Of a stretch of DNA of 64,000 bases, positions 54,031-63,805 are shown piece after piece. Position 1 is the first letter of the stretch, and the number at the start of each line of letters is the position of its first letter. The notes under the pieces were generated by a model. It had not been told where the DNA came from, made no database searches, and saw nothing but the letters and a program-made list of their open reading frames with translations. Source of the stretch: an uncultured Lachnoclostridium sp. (GTDB lineage Bacteria > Bacillota > Clostridia > Lachnospirales > Lachnospiraceae). A program made the translations under genes and the position numbers. The DNA lies in NCBI GenBank assembly GCA_905212635.1, contig CAJMFH010000006.1:1-64000 (forward strand), read 5' to 3'.

Positions 54031-54052
54031 CCAAACACATTTTGTTCTTCTA

Positions 54053-56518
54053 TTACAGGGAAACTTTCTCCAGTTTCCAGATTTCTTTTGCATATTCTTC
54101 GATCGTACGGTCGGAAGAGAATTTTCCACTTTTTGCCACATTCAAAAGTGCCATCTTCGCCCATGCCTCGCGGTCACGGTAAGCGGCATCTACTTTCTTC
54201 TGTGCCTCTGCATAAGAGCGGAAGTCTTTCAGGATAAAGTACTGGTCTGCACGCTCATATCCATTGGAATCCAGCAGGGAAGAATACAGTTCGCGGAACA
54301 GTTCCGGATCTCCATAGGTGCCATCGATCAACTGATCTACCACTTTGCGGATATCGGCATCGCTGTTGTAGATCTCGCGTGGATCATAGTGGTTATTGTG
54401 CTCGAAGTCGCTCACTTCCTGGGAAGAAAGTCCAAAGCTAACCGCATTCTCTTGTCCTACTTCTTCTACGCTCTCGACATTGGCACCATCCATCGTACCA
54501 AGTGTCGGCGCACCATTGAGCATGAATTTCATGTTTCCGGTACCGGATGCTTCTTTACTTGCCGTAGAAATCTGCTCAGACACATCGGCTGCGGCAAAGA
54601 TAATCTCTGCATTGCTTACGCGGTAGTTTTCAATAAATACAACTTTGATCTTTCCACCAATGCTGGCATCGTTATTCACTACATCTGCTACACTGTTGAT
54701 CAATTTGATAATTGCTTTTGCACGGCGGTATCCGGCAGAAGCCTTTGCGCCAAAGATAAAGGTATGTTTTACCATATCCATCTCCGGATGCTCTTTTACC
54801 TGATTATACAGATACATTACATGCAGAATGTTAAGCAGCTGACGTTTGTACTCATGAAGACGTTTTACCTGTACATCAAAGATAGAGTTTGGATCCACTT
54901 CAATGCCATTGTGTTTCTTGATATAATCAGCCAGACGTACTTTATTCTGATATTTGATATCCATAAATTCCTTCAAAGCACGCGCGTCCTCTGCATAAGG
55001 CGCAAGTTTACCAATTTCTGCCAAATTTGTAATCCAGCCATTTCCAATTCGGCTCGACACATAATTTGCCAGAAGCGGGTTGGCATGAAGAAGGAATCTT
55101 CTCTGTGTGATACCGTTTGTTTTATTGTTGAATTTTTCCGGCATCATCTCATAAAAGTCTTTTAATTCCTGATTTTTCAGAATCTCTGTATGCAGTCTTG
55201 CCACACCATTGACAGAGAATCCTGCTGCAATGGCAAGATGTGCCATTTTTACCTGACCATCATAAATGATTGCCATTTTCTTAACTTTATCAAAGTTACC
55301 AGGATATTTTTCTGCAATCTCGTTCTGGAAACGACGATTGATTTCTTCTGTGATCTGGTAAATTCTAGGAAGCAGACGGGAGAACAGGTCAATCGGCCAT
55401 TTCTCCAATGCTTCTGACATGATCGTATGGTTGGTATAAGCACAACATTTTGTCGTAATCTCCCATGCCTCATCCCATTCCAGGAAGTATTCATCCAAGA
55501 GAATACGCATAAGTTCCGGCACGGTTACGGTCGGATGGGTATCATTTAACTGGAAGCATACTTTCTCCGGAAGACCATGAATATCATCATGATTTGTCAT
55601 ATATTTTGCTACCGCACGCTGAACACTGGCAGATACGAAGAAATACTGCTGTTTCAGACGAAGTTCTTTTCCTGCGGTATGATTATCATTTGGATAAAGC
55701 ACCTCACAGATCGTACGGGCGAGGTTCTGCTGCTCTACTGCTTTCTGATAATCTCCTTTATCAAAGGAATCCAGATTAAAGGTATTGATTGCTTCGGCAT
55801 CCCAGATGCAAAGTGTATTTACGATGCGGTTGCCATATCCAACTACCGGAATATCATATGGAACAGCCTTTACAGACTGATAATTTTCCTGCACATACTG
55901 ATCTCTTCCATTTTCGGCTTTACGAACGGCTACATATCCACCGAATTTTACTTCTACGGCGTACTCCGGGCGTTTCATCTCAAATGGATTTCCGTCTTTC
56001 AGCCAGTCATCCGGTGCTTCTACCTGAAAACCGTTTTCAATCTTCTGTTTAAACATACCGTATTTGTAGCGGATTCCACATCCGTACGCAGGATATCCCA
56101 ACGTTGACAGGGAATCTAAAAAGCATGCTGCCAGACGGCCAAGACCACCATTTCCAAGTGCTGCATCCGGCTCTTCATCCTCGATCACATCGAGATTCAC
56201 ACCGAGTTCATCAAGCACCTCACGTACCACTTCATCCTGTTTCAGATTGATGATCATATTACCAAGGGCACGGCCCATCAAAAATTCCATGGAAAGGTAG
56301 TAAACGGTCTTTACATCCTTTTCTTCGTATTCTTTGTGTGTATCAAACCAGTCATCTACCACGATGTCTTTGACCGCATAAGCCACGGCCTGGAACAACT
56401 GCTGGTTTGTCGCCTGTTCTACCGGTTTACGGAACAACAGCTTCATGTAATTTTCGATGTCCTTTTTTAAATGAGCCTTTTTCTCAGCCTTTGTCAGATA
56501 CTTTACTCTTTCTTCCAT
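54053..56518 (-). CDS. glgP: Glycogen/maltodextrin phosphorylase
   Basis: 821 residues, full-length GT35 enzyme releasing glucose 1-phosphate from alpha-1,4-glucans. Typical segments are LGNGGLGRLAACFLDS, CFQLNDTHPT, KRLHEYKRQ and the PLP-lysine site EASGTGNMKFMLNGAP. It stands alone, between ileS and the trk operon, with GGAGG before the start and its own terminator. It is likely to mobilise storage glycogen. Confidence 0.97.
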   Translation of the reverse strand: MEERVKYLTKAEKKAHLKKDIENYMKLLFRKPVEQATNQQLFQAVAYAVKDIVVDDWFDTHKEYEEKDVKTVYYLSMEFLMGRALGNMIINLKQDEVVREVLDELGVNLDVIEDEEPDAALGNGGLGRLAACFLDSLSTLGYPAYGCGIRYKYGMFKQKIENGFQVEAPDDWLKDGNPFEMKRPEYAVEVKFGGYVAVRKAENGRDQYVQENYQSVKAVPYDIPVVGYGNRIVNTLCIWDAEAINTFNLDSFDKGDYQKAVEQQNLARTICEVLYPNDNHTAGKELRLKQQYFFVSASVQRAVAKYMTNHDDIHGLPEKVCFQLNDTHPTVTVPELMRILLDEYFLEWDEAWEITTKCCAYTNHTIMSEALEKWPIDLFSRLLPRIYQITEEINRRFQNEIAEKYPGNFDKVKKMAIIYDGQVKMAHLAIAAGFSVNGVARLHTEILKNQELKDFYEMMPEKFNNKTNGITQRRFLLHANPLLANYVSSRIGNGWITNLAEIGKLAPYAEDARALKEFMDIKYQNKVRLADYIKKHNGIEVDPNSIFDVQVKRLHEYKRQLLNILHVMYLYNQVKEHPEMDMVKHTFIFGAKASAGYRRAKAIIKLINSVADVVNNDASIGGKIKVVFIENYRVSNAEIIFAAADVSEQISTASKEASGTGNMKFMLNGAPTLGTMDGANVESVEEVGQENAVSFGLSSQEVSDFEHNNHYDPREIYNSDADIRKVVDQLIDGTYGDPELFRELYSSLLDSNGYERADQYFILKDFRSYAEAQKKVDAAYRDREAWAKMALLNVAKSGKFSSDRTIEEYAKEIWKLEKVSL

Positions 56519-56588
56519 CTTTCATCCTCCATATTCATACTGTTACTCTACAGTCTTCGCTTCCTTCCTGTAAAATATTGGATATTTT

Positions 56589-59500
56589 TTAGAAAGAAAC
56601 TTTTGCAACACCAAGTGTTACATCTTCACCATTGATCTTCCATTCAGCAGTATGTCCCTGCATGGAACCAATGATGATCTTCTGTGCGAGAACCTCCTCT
56701 TTAATCTGGTCGGCGTTCTTCGCAATGATGTCAGTAATCTTATCGTTACCAACTTCATAAACCTCTATGTGATCCATAACCTCGAATCCAGCATCTTTAC
56801 GCATTGTCTGGATCTTGCTTATGATTTCACGCACAAATCCTTCCTCAATGAGTTCCGCGGTAAGATTGGTATCGATCACTACTGTGATTCCGCGGTCTGC
56901 CTGAGAAACATATCCTTCCTTCTGTGCAGATTCAATCAACAAATCTTCGGAAGAAAGCACTTCATCGACACTCTCTACCTGAACCGTAGTCTCTCCCTTT
57001 TCGCCAAGTTCTGCCACTACTGCATTGCCATCAAGGTTCGCAAGAACTTCTTTCAAGGCATTCAGACGGCTTCCAAAGCGGCGTCCCAGCGTACGAAGCT
57101 GTGGCTTGATCGTAAAGGCGGTAAAGTCACTTACATCCTGTGTGAAGATGACTTTCTTTACATTTAACTCATCGGCGATGATCTCCTGATAGAACTCGGA
57201 CAATTCTTCGTTCTTTTCATCTTTTACATACAACGTACCGATTGGCTGACGGTTTTTGATATTTGCTTCGTTTCGGCAAGCACGGCCAAGCACTACGATC
57301 TGAAGAAGCACATCCATCTTCGCTTCCAAATCTTTGTCGATCCATTCCTCTTTGACTTCCGGGAAGTCGCACAAATGAATACTTTCCGGTGCCGACTTAT
57401 CGAGACTGCATACCAGATTCTGGTAAATGCTCTCGGTCATAAACGGAACCATCGGCGCAGCAGCTTTACTGATCGTTACCAGCGCTGTATATAATGTCAT
57501 ATAGGCATTGATCTTATCCTGTTCCATTCCTTTTGCCCAGAAACGGTCGCGGCAGCGGCGTACATACCAGTTACTCATATCGTCTACAAATTCCTGAAGT
57601 GCGCGTGCTGTCTCCGGAATGCGGTAATTTTCAAGATTGGTATCCACTTCTTTTACTACCGAATTCAGCTTACTGAGCAGCCATTTATCCATAACACTTA
57701 GTTTATCATATTCGAGAGAATACTTTGTGGCATCAAACTCATCGATATTCGCATACAGTACAAAGAAAGCATACGTATTCCACAACGTACTCATAAACTT
57801 ACGCTGGCCTTCGACAACCGCTTTTCCATGGAAACGGTTTGGCAGCCATGGTGCACTGTTTACATAGAAATACCAGCGGATGGCATCGGCTCCATACTGA
57901 TCCAATGCTTCAAACGGATCTACGGCATTTCCTTTACTCTTACTCATCTTCTGTCCATTTTCATCCTGAACATGTCCCAGTACGATGACATTTTCATATG
58001 GTGCTTTATTGAAAAGCAGGGTGGATTCTGCCATCAGAGAATGGAACCATCCACGGGTCTGATCCACGGCCTCAGAAATAAACTGTGCCGGGAACTGGGA
58101 TTCAAACAATTCTTTGTTTTCAAATGGATAGTGATACTGTGCAAAAGGCATTGCTCCGGAATCAAACCAGCAGTCAATGACTTCCGGCACACGTTTCATC
58201 TGTTTGCCACAGTCCGGACAGGTAAATGTCACACCATCAATATACGGACGATGAAGTTCCAGTTTTTCCGCGGATGCATCTCCGGAACGCTCTGCCAGTT
58301 CTTTACGGCTTCCGATACATTCCTGATGTCCACAGCCTTCACATTCCCAGATATTGAGCGGAGTTCCCCAGTAACGGTTACGGGAGATCGCCCAGTCCTG
58401 AATATTCTCTAACCAGTTCCCAAAACGTCCCTTTCCAATGGATTCCGGAATCCAGTTTACGGTATTGTTATTGCGGATCAAGTCGTCTTTTACTGCGGTC
58501 TCACGGATATACCAGGACTCTCTTGCATAATAGATGAGCGGTGTATCACAGCGCCAGCAGTGTGGGTATTCATGTTCAAATTTTGGTGCTGCAAACAGCT
58601 GTCCGCGTGCATCCAGATCTTTTAACACTTCCGGATCTGCTTTTTTAACAAAGATTCCGGCAAATGGAGTTTCTTCCGTTAATTCTCCTTTTTCATTTAC
58701 AAGCTGTACAAATGGCAGGTCATAATTACGTCCTACGTTGGCATCGTCTTCACCAAATGCCGGCGCAATATGAACGATACCGGTACCATCTGTCATTGTA
58801 ACATACGTATCACAGGTTACAAAAAATCCCTTTTTGTTCTGTTTGTCCGCACATTCTTTCGCGCAGGCAAACAATGGCTCATATTCTTTGTGCTCCAGTG
58901 CGGTTCCCGGGAAAGAATCCAATACTTCATAAGCTTTTTCGCCTTCTTCTTTGGCAAGGGAACCCAGTACACTATCCAGTAAATCTTCTGCCATATAGTA
59001 AACGTAACCGTCTGCTGCTTTTACTTTGCAGTACGTATCATTTGGGTTTACACAAAGTGCCACGTTACTTGGAAGTGTCCAAGGTGTCGTCGTCCACGCA
59101 AGGAAATACGCATCCTCTCCTGTCACTTTAAAACGCACGATCGCGGAACGCTCTTTCACCGTCTTATACCCCTGTGCTACTTCCTGTGCAGAAAGCGGTG
59201 TACCGCAGCGAGGACAGTAAGGAACAATCTTAAATCCTTTATATAACAGATCTTTATTCCAGATCTCTTTCAAAGCCCACCATTCGGACTCAATAAAATC
59301 ATCATCATAAGTTACATACGGATGCTCCATATCTGCCCAGAAACCAACGGTATCGGAAAAATCTTCCCACATTCCTTTGTATTTCCATACAGATTCTTTA
59401 CATTTTTTGATAAAAGGCTCTATTCCATATTCTTCAATCTGTTCTTTTCCATCCAGACCAAGAAGTTTTTCTACTTCCAATTCCACCGGAAGTCCATGGG

Positions 59501-59759
59501 TATCCCATCCGGCTTTTCTAGGTACGCGGTATCCTTTCATTGTACGGTATCTTGGAATCATATCTTTGATGACACGTGTCAACACATGGCCAATATGCGG
59601 CTTTCCGTTGGCTGTTGGAGGTCCGTCATAAAACATATACGTTGGGCATCCCTCACGCAATTCAATACTCTTCTGAAAAATATCATGATCTTTCCAAAAT
59701 TTCTCAACTTCTTTTTCACGGTCAACAAAGTTTAATCCTGTTGAAACTTTCTCGTACAT
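56589..59759 (-). CDS. ileS: Isoleucyl-tRNA synthetase (long, type 2-like)
   Basis: 1056 residues, class I synthetase charging tRNA-Ile. Signatures: GKPHIGH (HIGH), an editing domain with the threonine-rich TTTPWTLPSN, zinc-type cysteine pairs (CPRCG, CEGCG and CPDCG), and KMSKSKGN. The length and the N-terminal FYDGPPTANG pattern fit the longer IleRS2 group, whose members are often less sensitive to mupirocin, a family-level expectation only. It has a good promoter and a leader with a terminator-like hairpin. Confidence 0.96.
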   Translation of the reverse strand: MYEKVSTGLNFVDREKEVEKFWKDHDIFQKSIELREGCPTYMFYDGPPTANGKPHIGHVLTRVIKDMIPRYRTMKGYRVPRKAGWDTHGLPVELEVEKLLGLDGKEQIEEYGIEPFIKKCKESVWKYKGMWEDFSDTVGFWADMEHPYVTYDDDFIESEWWALKEIWNKDLLYKGFKIVPYCPRCGTPLSAQEVAQGYKTVKERSAIVRFKVTGEDAYFLAWTTTPWTLPSNVALCVNPNDTYCKVKAADGYVYYMAEDLLDSVLGSLAKEEGEKAYEVLDSFPGTALEHKEYEPLFACAKECADKQNKKGFFVTCDTYVTMTDGTGIVHIAPAFGEDDANVGRNYDLPFVQLVNEKGELTEETPFAGIFVKKADPEVLKDLDARGQLFAAPKFEHEYPHCWRCDTPLIYYARESWYIRETAVKDDLIRNNNTVNWIPESIGKGRFGNWLENIQDWAISRNRYWGTPLNIWECEGCGHQECIGSRKELAERSGDASAEKLELHRPYIDGVTFTCPDCGKQMKRVPEVIDCWFDSGAMPFAQYHYPFENKELFESQFPAQFISEAVDQTRGWFHSLMAESTLLFNKAPYENVIVLGHVQDENGQKMSKSKGNAVDPFEALDQYGADAIRWYFYVNSAPWLPNRFHGKAVVEGQRKFMSTLWNTYAFFVLYANIDEFDATKYSLEYDKLSVMDKWLLSKLNSVVKEVDTNLENYRIPETARALQEFVDDMSNWYVRRCRDRFWAKGMEQDKINAYMTLYTALVTISKAAAPMVPFMTESIYQNLVCSLDKSAPESIHLCDFPEVKEEWIDKDLEAKMDVLLQIVVLGRACRNEANIKNRQPIGTLYVKDEKNEELSEFYQEIIADELNVKKVIFTQDVSDFTAFTIKPQLRTLGRRFGSRLNALKEVLANLDGNAVVAELGEKGETTVQVESVDEVLSSEDLLIESAQKEGYVSQADRGITVVIDTNLTAELIEEGFVREIISKIQTMRKDAGFEVMDHIEVYEVGNDKITDIIAKNADQIKEEVLAQKIIIGSMQGHTAEWKINGEDVTLGVAKVSF

Positions 59760-59811
59760 AAATAACCTCTTTTCTGCAACAATATCGTCGTTTCGCTGCT
59801 TTTTTTCTTAA

Positions 59812-59858
59812 TTTTTAAAGAAAACAGCTTCCATCCTCATAAAAAGGACGAAAGCCGT
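59812..59858 (-). promoter_or_regulatory. Terminator-like hairpin in the ileS leader (possible attenuator)
   Basis: Thirteen paired positions (with G-U pairs), ACGGCTTTCGTCC against GGATGGAAGCTGT, nine-base loop, followed by TTTTCTTT on the minus strand. It lies between the ileS promoter and start codon. No T-box sequence (AGGGTGGNACCGCG type) is present. Confidence 0.6.
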
Positions 59859-59924
59859 ATCGCTGTCATCACATCGCTATCGAAAACTAATCGTCTCTCA
59901 CTTATCTTTGATTTTCTATTAACT

Positions 59925-59953
59925 ATAATAAAGAGTTTCCCCGAAATTGTCAA
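59925..59953 (-). promoter_or_regulatory. Promoter of ileS
   Basis: -35 TTGACA (59953-59948), 17-base spacer, -10 TATTAT (59930-59925). Leader of about 158 bases to the start codon. Confidence 0.85.
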
Positions 59954-59986
59954 TGGACAATTGTAATAAAAAACCAAAAGAAAATA

Positions 59987-61069
59987 TCATTCCGATTGTG
60001 AATACTGTTTTAACAATTCCGAATCCAGTTTGATGCGGTTATCCATCGTCTTCATGATATCAATGAGAGCAAGGTCTCCGCTCGTCTGTGGATTGGAAAG
60101 ATCGTAAATTTTATTATCCTGAAAACTGAGTACCCACGGTTTGAAAATGTCGTTTTCATTTTCATGCAGGATCAGTCCCTGTACATGATCGGTAAGCTGT
60201 ACACAGACACCCGGATACAATACATTGATTCCGGAGATCAGCGCCTGCACAACAACCGGATCAAAGCGTGCAGAATCGTCCAACAATTCACGCAGTGCTT
60301 TTACCTCGCTTGTCGGTTCTTCAAATGACTTCATCGCGGTCCGGCGGTCATACGCATCGGCAACAAACAAAATGGCCGCTTCGACATTGCTTTTTACGGC
60401 TTCTGACACGCCATCGCCGTTGTTCACATACAATTCCTGCATATGAATAATCGTACGCAGAACATTCTCATCCATTCCACTGTAATTTCTCAAAATTTCG
60501 ATTGTTCTTGTTCTGGCTGCCGCGCGGAGCTGTAAATCCTCTTCTGCCGCCGTTGCCGGCACCATTCCTACCGCTCCGCAGTCATGCAGCAGGGCTGCCT
60601 TAACAAGAGCATTCATTCTCGTCGGAGTCATATTCATCCTTCCGGCGATCACGGCACACAGAATCGCCACATTGATGCTATGTTTATAGGTAAAATCATC
60701 ATTGCTCCGCAGATTCTGTATAAAATTGATCTTTTTCGGAAGATTGGCATAATTTTTTATCACCAGACTGCACAGCCAGTCCAGTCCTTTGTCCTTTTTA
60801 TCGGCAATGATCAATTGCAGATCTTCCTTGATACTGAATACTGCCATCGTCTGAAACCGTTCAAAATTGATATCATCTTCTGACATCGGTGGCAGCGGTT
60901 CTGCCGGCTCCAAAATATACAATCCCATCAATCCAAAATTACGGATTCCATAGATTGCCTGCATCGTAAGTTTTGTATCACGGTCATAAAGAAGCACGCC
61001 ATTTTTATTATAAATCGGTTTGCCAAGACGCATCCCCGGTTTTAAGTCATCGACTTTCACAAATAACAT
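59987..61069 (-). CDS. HD-GYP-like phosphohydrolase with altered GYP motif
   Basis: 360 residues: an N-terminal beta-rich domain (DDLKPGMRLGKPIYN), then an HD domain with HSINVAIL and LLHDCGAVG as metal ligands. Where cyclic-di-GMP phosphodiesterases have HHExxDGxGYP, this protein reads IIHMQELYVNNGDGVSE, so the GYP part is lost and substrate use is uncertain. A later metal Asp (VADAYDRRTA) is kept. I placed the start at 61069 (MLFVKVDD), nine bases from GGAGG. It is a single gene, divergent from the subtilase gene. Confidence 0.85.
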   Translation of the reverse strand: MLFVKVDDLKPGMRLGKPIYNKNGVLLYDRDTKLTMQAIYGIRNFGLMGLYILEPAEPLPPMSEDDINFERFQTMAVFSIKEDLQLIIADKKDKGLDWLCSLVIKNYANLPKKINFIQNLRSNDDFTYKHSINVAILCAVIAGRMNMTPTRMNALVKAALLHDCGAVGMVPATAAEEDLQLRAAARTRTIEILRNYSGMDENVLRTIIHMQELYVNNGDGVSEAVKSNVEAAILFVADAYDRRTAMKSFEEPTSEVKALRELLDDSARFDPVVVQALISGINVLYPGVCVQLTDHVQGLILHENENDIFKPWVLSFQDNKIYDLSNPQTSGDLALIDIMKTMDNRIKLDSELLKQYSQSE

Positions 61070-61124
61070 ATTTTTCATCCTCCTCGCTTATTTCATTTTT
61101 TCGACACAAATCTATATTACTATA

Positions 61125-61153
61125 ATCATAACAGTTATGGGAAAAGAATACAA
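61125..61153 (-). promoter_or_regulatory. Promoter of the HD-GYP-like gene
   Basis: -35 TTGTAT (61153-61148), 17-base spacer, -10 TATGAT (61130-61125). About 55 bases before the start codon. Confidence 0.6.
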
Positions 61154-61198
61154 TAAATATTTCAATTTTTTATCGTTTTTTTGAATGGAGGATTTTTT

Positions 61199-63535
61199 AT
61201 GTGGAAACGTTTGATTTGTATGTTATGTTTATGCGGTCTGCTGCTTTCCGGTGCCATCCCGGCTTCTTCTTATGCCGCGCAGACAGCGGACACTGCGGCG
61301 GAATCTTCGGTTACGATCACCGGTGAATATGCCGATGGACGCGTCCTCCTGTCACTGGTATCTCCTTCCGAAACTTCGCTTACCAGAGAAGGTACAGTCT
61401 CCTTTGATAAAAAGATCCGCATTGAACAGGCGGATTTCCTTGGAAATGCGGGCGAACTCTTTGGCATTTCTCAAGATTCTGACGAAGCCGAATTTTTAAA
61501 AGACAAAACCTTTTATGTGACAGAAGCCGTGTCGGATACTTATTCCACGAAAGAGCTCATCCAAAAATTGGAAAATAAAGCGTATGTAGCAGAAGTTTCA
61601 CCGGATTACAAGCAATATCTGGCTTCGGATGACCCTTATGAATCCGAACAATGGTATCTTGACGGGGAAGGTTCCTATCAATCAGCGGGCAGTGGGATAT
61701 CACTATCCTCCCAGCCTGCCCCATCCTCTTCTGACAGTCCCGTGATTGCCGTTATGGACACCGGCATCACCCCTTCCCACGAGGATCTCATTGACCATTT
61801 ATGGGTAAATACAACCAACTCCCTGAAAGGAACTTATGGCTATGATTTTTCTTCTGACTCTGATGACTGCACCGATTCTTCCGGTCACGGAACCCATTGT
61901 GCCGGTGTGATTGCTGCCACGACGGACAATCAGAAAGGAATCCGCGGAATATCGGATGCCAAATTAATGACTTTAAAAATATTTGATGATAACGAAGAAT
62001 GCTATAACTCCTATATTATCAACGCACTAACCTATCTGAAACAGGCAAAAGATGCCGGTGTTCCGGTCACCGCCGTAAACTGCTCCTGGGGCGGAGGAAG
62101 TTCCAGTACGGCAATGAAAACCCTGATCCGCTCTCTCGGACAGTCCGGTGTATTATTTGTATTTGCTGCCGGAAATGACAGCAAAAATCAGGATACTGCG
62201 GAAACCGAATGCCCGTATGATCTTTACGATACCGCCGCGTATTCGGATCTCCGCAATTATATCGTCACGGTCGGAGCATCCAATACCAGTGATGATATCG
62301 CCTGGTTTTCCGACTACGGAAAAACGTCTGTGGATCTGTTTGCTCCCGGAGAAAATATTCTGTCTTCCTATATGACAGATACCTATTTTCCGGAACTTTA
62401 TCAGTCAGACGAAACCCTGCGGGATAAACTTACCGGTTATTACCAGTCTTTTGACACTTCCAACTCTTCCCGTGAATTGTACACCGATTCAGACGTAGGA
62501 TATCAAACTTCAACATCCTCTGTCTTTACGCAGGATTCGTCTCATGATTATTATGGACAGAATAATGGGGGCTGTCTTCGCTGGGATATTCAGATGGGAA
62601 CTCCGTCTTTCCACCGGAAACAGGCGTATGCCTATATTGATGTCACACCGTATGATCTGGATCCTTCGAAAGATTACTATGTCTCTATGATGTTTGGCAC
62701 AATGGACAGTACCACCGGTACCATTGAGTGGGAGCATATAACAAAACACTCTTCCGGAGATCTCGGTTCAGATAACAACCGATTTTACCAATCTGCTGAT
62801 GGCCATTTATATTTCCGTGTTGTCGGGCTTGAATCCGCCGGCTCTTCTTCCGGAACCACAACGCTTTTCTTAGATAATATCGGTATCTCGACTGCCGATC
62901 CGGATACCGCTGAATTTGGACGATATGAACTTCTCAGCGGTACTTCGATGGCTGCTCCTATGGTAACCGGCGCAGCTGCGCTCTGCGCTGCGTATGCTCC
63001 GGAGGAAGATGCTTACAACCGCAGAAACCGCGTGCTAACTTGCGTTCGTCCCGTAGAATCTCTTACAGACCTGTGTGTTACCGGCGGTATTCTGGATGTG
63101 AGTAAAATTTCTGCTTATACCACGGTAGAGACACCGGATCTTACCCCGGCAGAAGTCCCGGAAACGATTGCTCCACAACCCCAGCCATCCGGCACGGCCA
63201 CCGGTTCCACGTCTGTGTCACTGAACGGCTCCTCCTCTCCTTCCGGAACAACGACTTCCAAATCTGTCACAAAAGTAAAAAAACTGAATTTTAAAAAGAA
63301 AATTAAAACACTCCGCGCCGGTCATACCTATAAATTAAAGATACGCTATACCCCTTCCCGCGTGTCCAATAAAAAGCTCAAATGGACCAGTTCCCGGAAA
63401 AAATGGGCAAGTGTCTCAAATTCCGGTGTCGTCCGGGCGAAAAAGAAAGGGATCGGGCATACTGTACGCATTACCGCGGCGGCAAGAGATGGCAGCCGGA
63501 AAAAAGCCAGTCTCCGCATAAAAATTACGAAATAG
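61199..63535 (+). CDS. Secreted subtilisin-like serine protease (S8) with Ig-like tail
   Basis: 778 residues from the ATG at 61199, seven bases after GGAGG. Signal peptide (about 1-27), a propeptide-like region to about 150, then the S8 domain with the catalytic Asp (AVMDTGI, about 187), His (SGHGTHCAG, about 230), oxyanion Asn (AAGND, about 326) and Ser (SGTSMAAP, about 583). An insertion of about 185 residues splits the domain between APGENILSS and the Ser motif; it has beta-rich, carbohydrate-binding-like character. A Ser/Thr/Pro linker and a basic Big_2-like domain (KLKWTSSRKKWASVS) end the protein. An extracellular protease probably tethered to the wall. Confidence 0.92.
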   Translation: MWKRLICMLCLCGLLLSGAIPASSYAAQTADTAAESSVTITGEYADGRVLLSLVSPSETSLTREGTVSFDKKIRIEQADFLGNAGELFGISQDSDEAEFLKDKTFYVTEAVSDTYSTKELIQKLENKAYVAEVSPDYKQYLASDDPYESEQWYLDGEGSYQSAGSGISLSSQPAPSSSDSPVIAVMDTGITPSHEDLIDHLWVNTTNSLKGTYGYDFSSDSDDCTDSSGHGTHCAGVIAATTDNQKGIRGISDAKLMTLKIFDDNEECYNSYIINALTYLKQAKDAGVPVTAVNCSWGGGSSSTAMKTLIRSLGQSGVLFVFAAGNDSKNQDTAETECPYDLYDTAAYSDLRNYIVTVGASNTSDDIAWFSDYGKTSVDLFAPGENILSSYMTDTYFPELYQSDETLRDKLTGYYQSFDTSNSSRELYTDSDVGYQTSTSSVFTQDSSHDYYGQNNGGCLRWDIQMGTPSFHRKQAYAYIDVTPYDLDPSKDYYVSMMFGTMDSTTGTIEWEHITKHSSGDLGSDNNRFYQSADGHLYFRVVGLESAGSSSGTTTLFLDNIGISTADPDTAEFGRYELLSGTSMAAPMVTGAAALCAAYAPEEDAYNRRNRVLTCVRPVESLTDLCVTGGILDVSKISAYTTVETPDLTPAEVPETIAPQPQPSGTATGSTSVSLNGSSSPSGTTTSKSVTKVKKLNFKKKIKTLRAGHTYKLKIRYTPSRVSNKKLKWTSSRKKWASVSNSGVVRAKKKGIGHTVRITAAARDGSRKKASLRIKITK

Positions 63536-63575
63536 TTTTTCTCCTTGATTTTTCTCTCCTTTTTTCATATACTAT

Positions 63576-63780
63576 TATATACGTAACTATTCAGGATCCA
63601 ATGTATGGAAATCAATGAATCGTCGTGCTTGCACGTAAGAGGCTTTGATTTCCATACATTTAGATCCTAATAGGGCTCCCCTCCCCATATGAGCATTTTT
63701 AGCCTTGTCAAAGGCGAAAAAGAACACGAAGTGTTCGAAATGCGAATATGTAGGAGGGGGCCTGAATAGTTAGTTATATA
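63576..63780. repeat. 205-bp nested inverted-repeat element (MITE-like or structured RNA)
   Basis: Outer arms TATATACGTAACTATTCAGG (63576-63595) and CCTGAATAGTTAGTTATATA (63761-63780) match at 18 of 20 positions. Inside are two large hairpins. Hairpin 1 has perfect 16-base arms (63600-63615 and 63645-63660), extended by GGATC/GATCC, with a CGTGC-TT-GCACG tip. Hairpin 2 (about 63674-63761) has a C-rich arm against a G-rich arm, then GCATTT/AAATGC enclosing two small hairpins, GCCTT-GTCA-AAGGC and GAACAC-GAA-GTGTTC. No coding frame. TATATAC flanks both ends, a possible target duplication. It could be a non-autonomous mobile element or a noncoding RNA. Confidence 0.8.
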
Positions 63781-63805
63781 CTTAGAAAAACATGGAGGAA
63801 TTTCA

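Noticed and set aside
59760..59986. T-box riboswitch upstream of ileS
   Set aside because: The conserved AGGGTGG-type T-box sequence is not found on the minus strand and the leader is short for a T-box.
63576..63780. Simple intrinsic terminator of the subtilase gene
   Set aside because: Far larger than a terminator, with outer repeats, two compound hairpins and no T-run after the stems.
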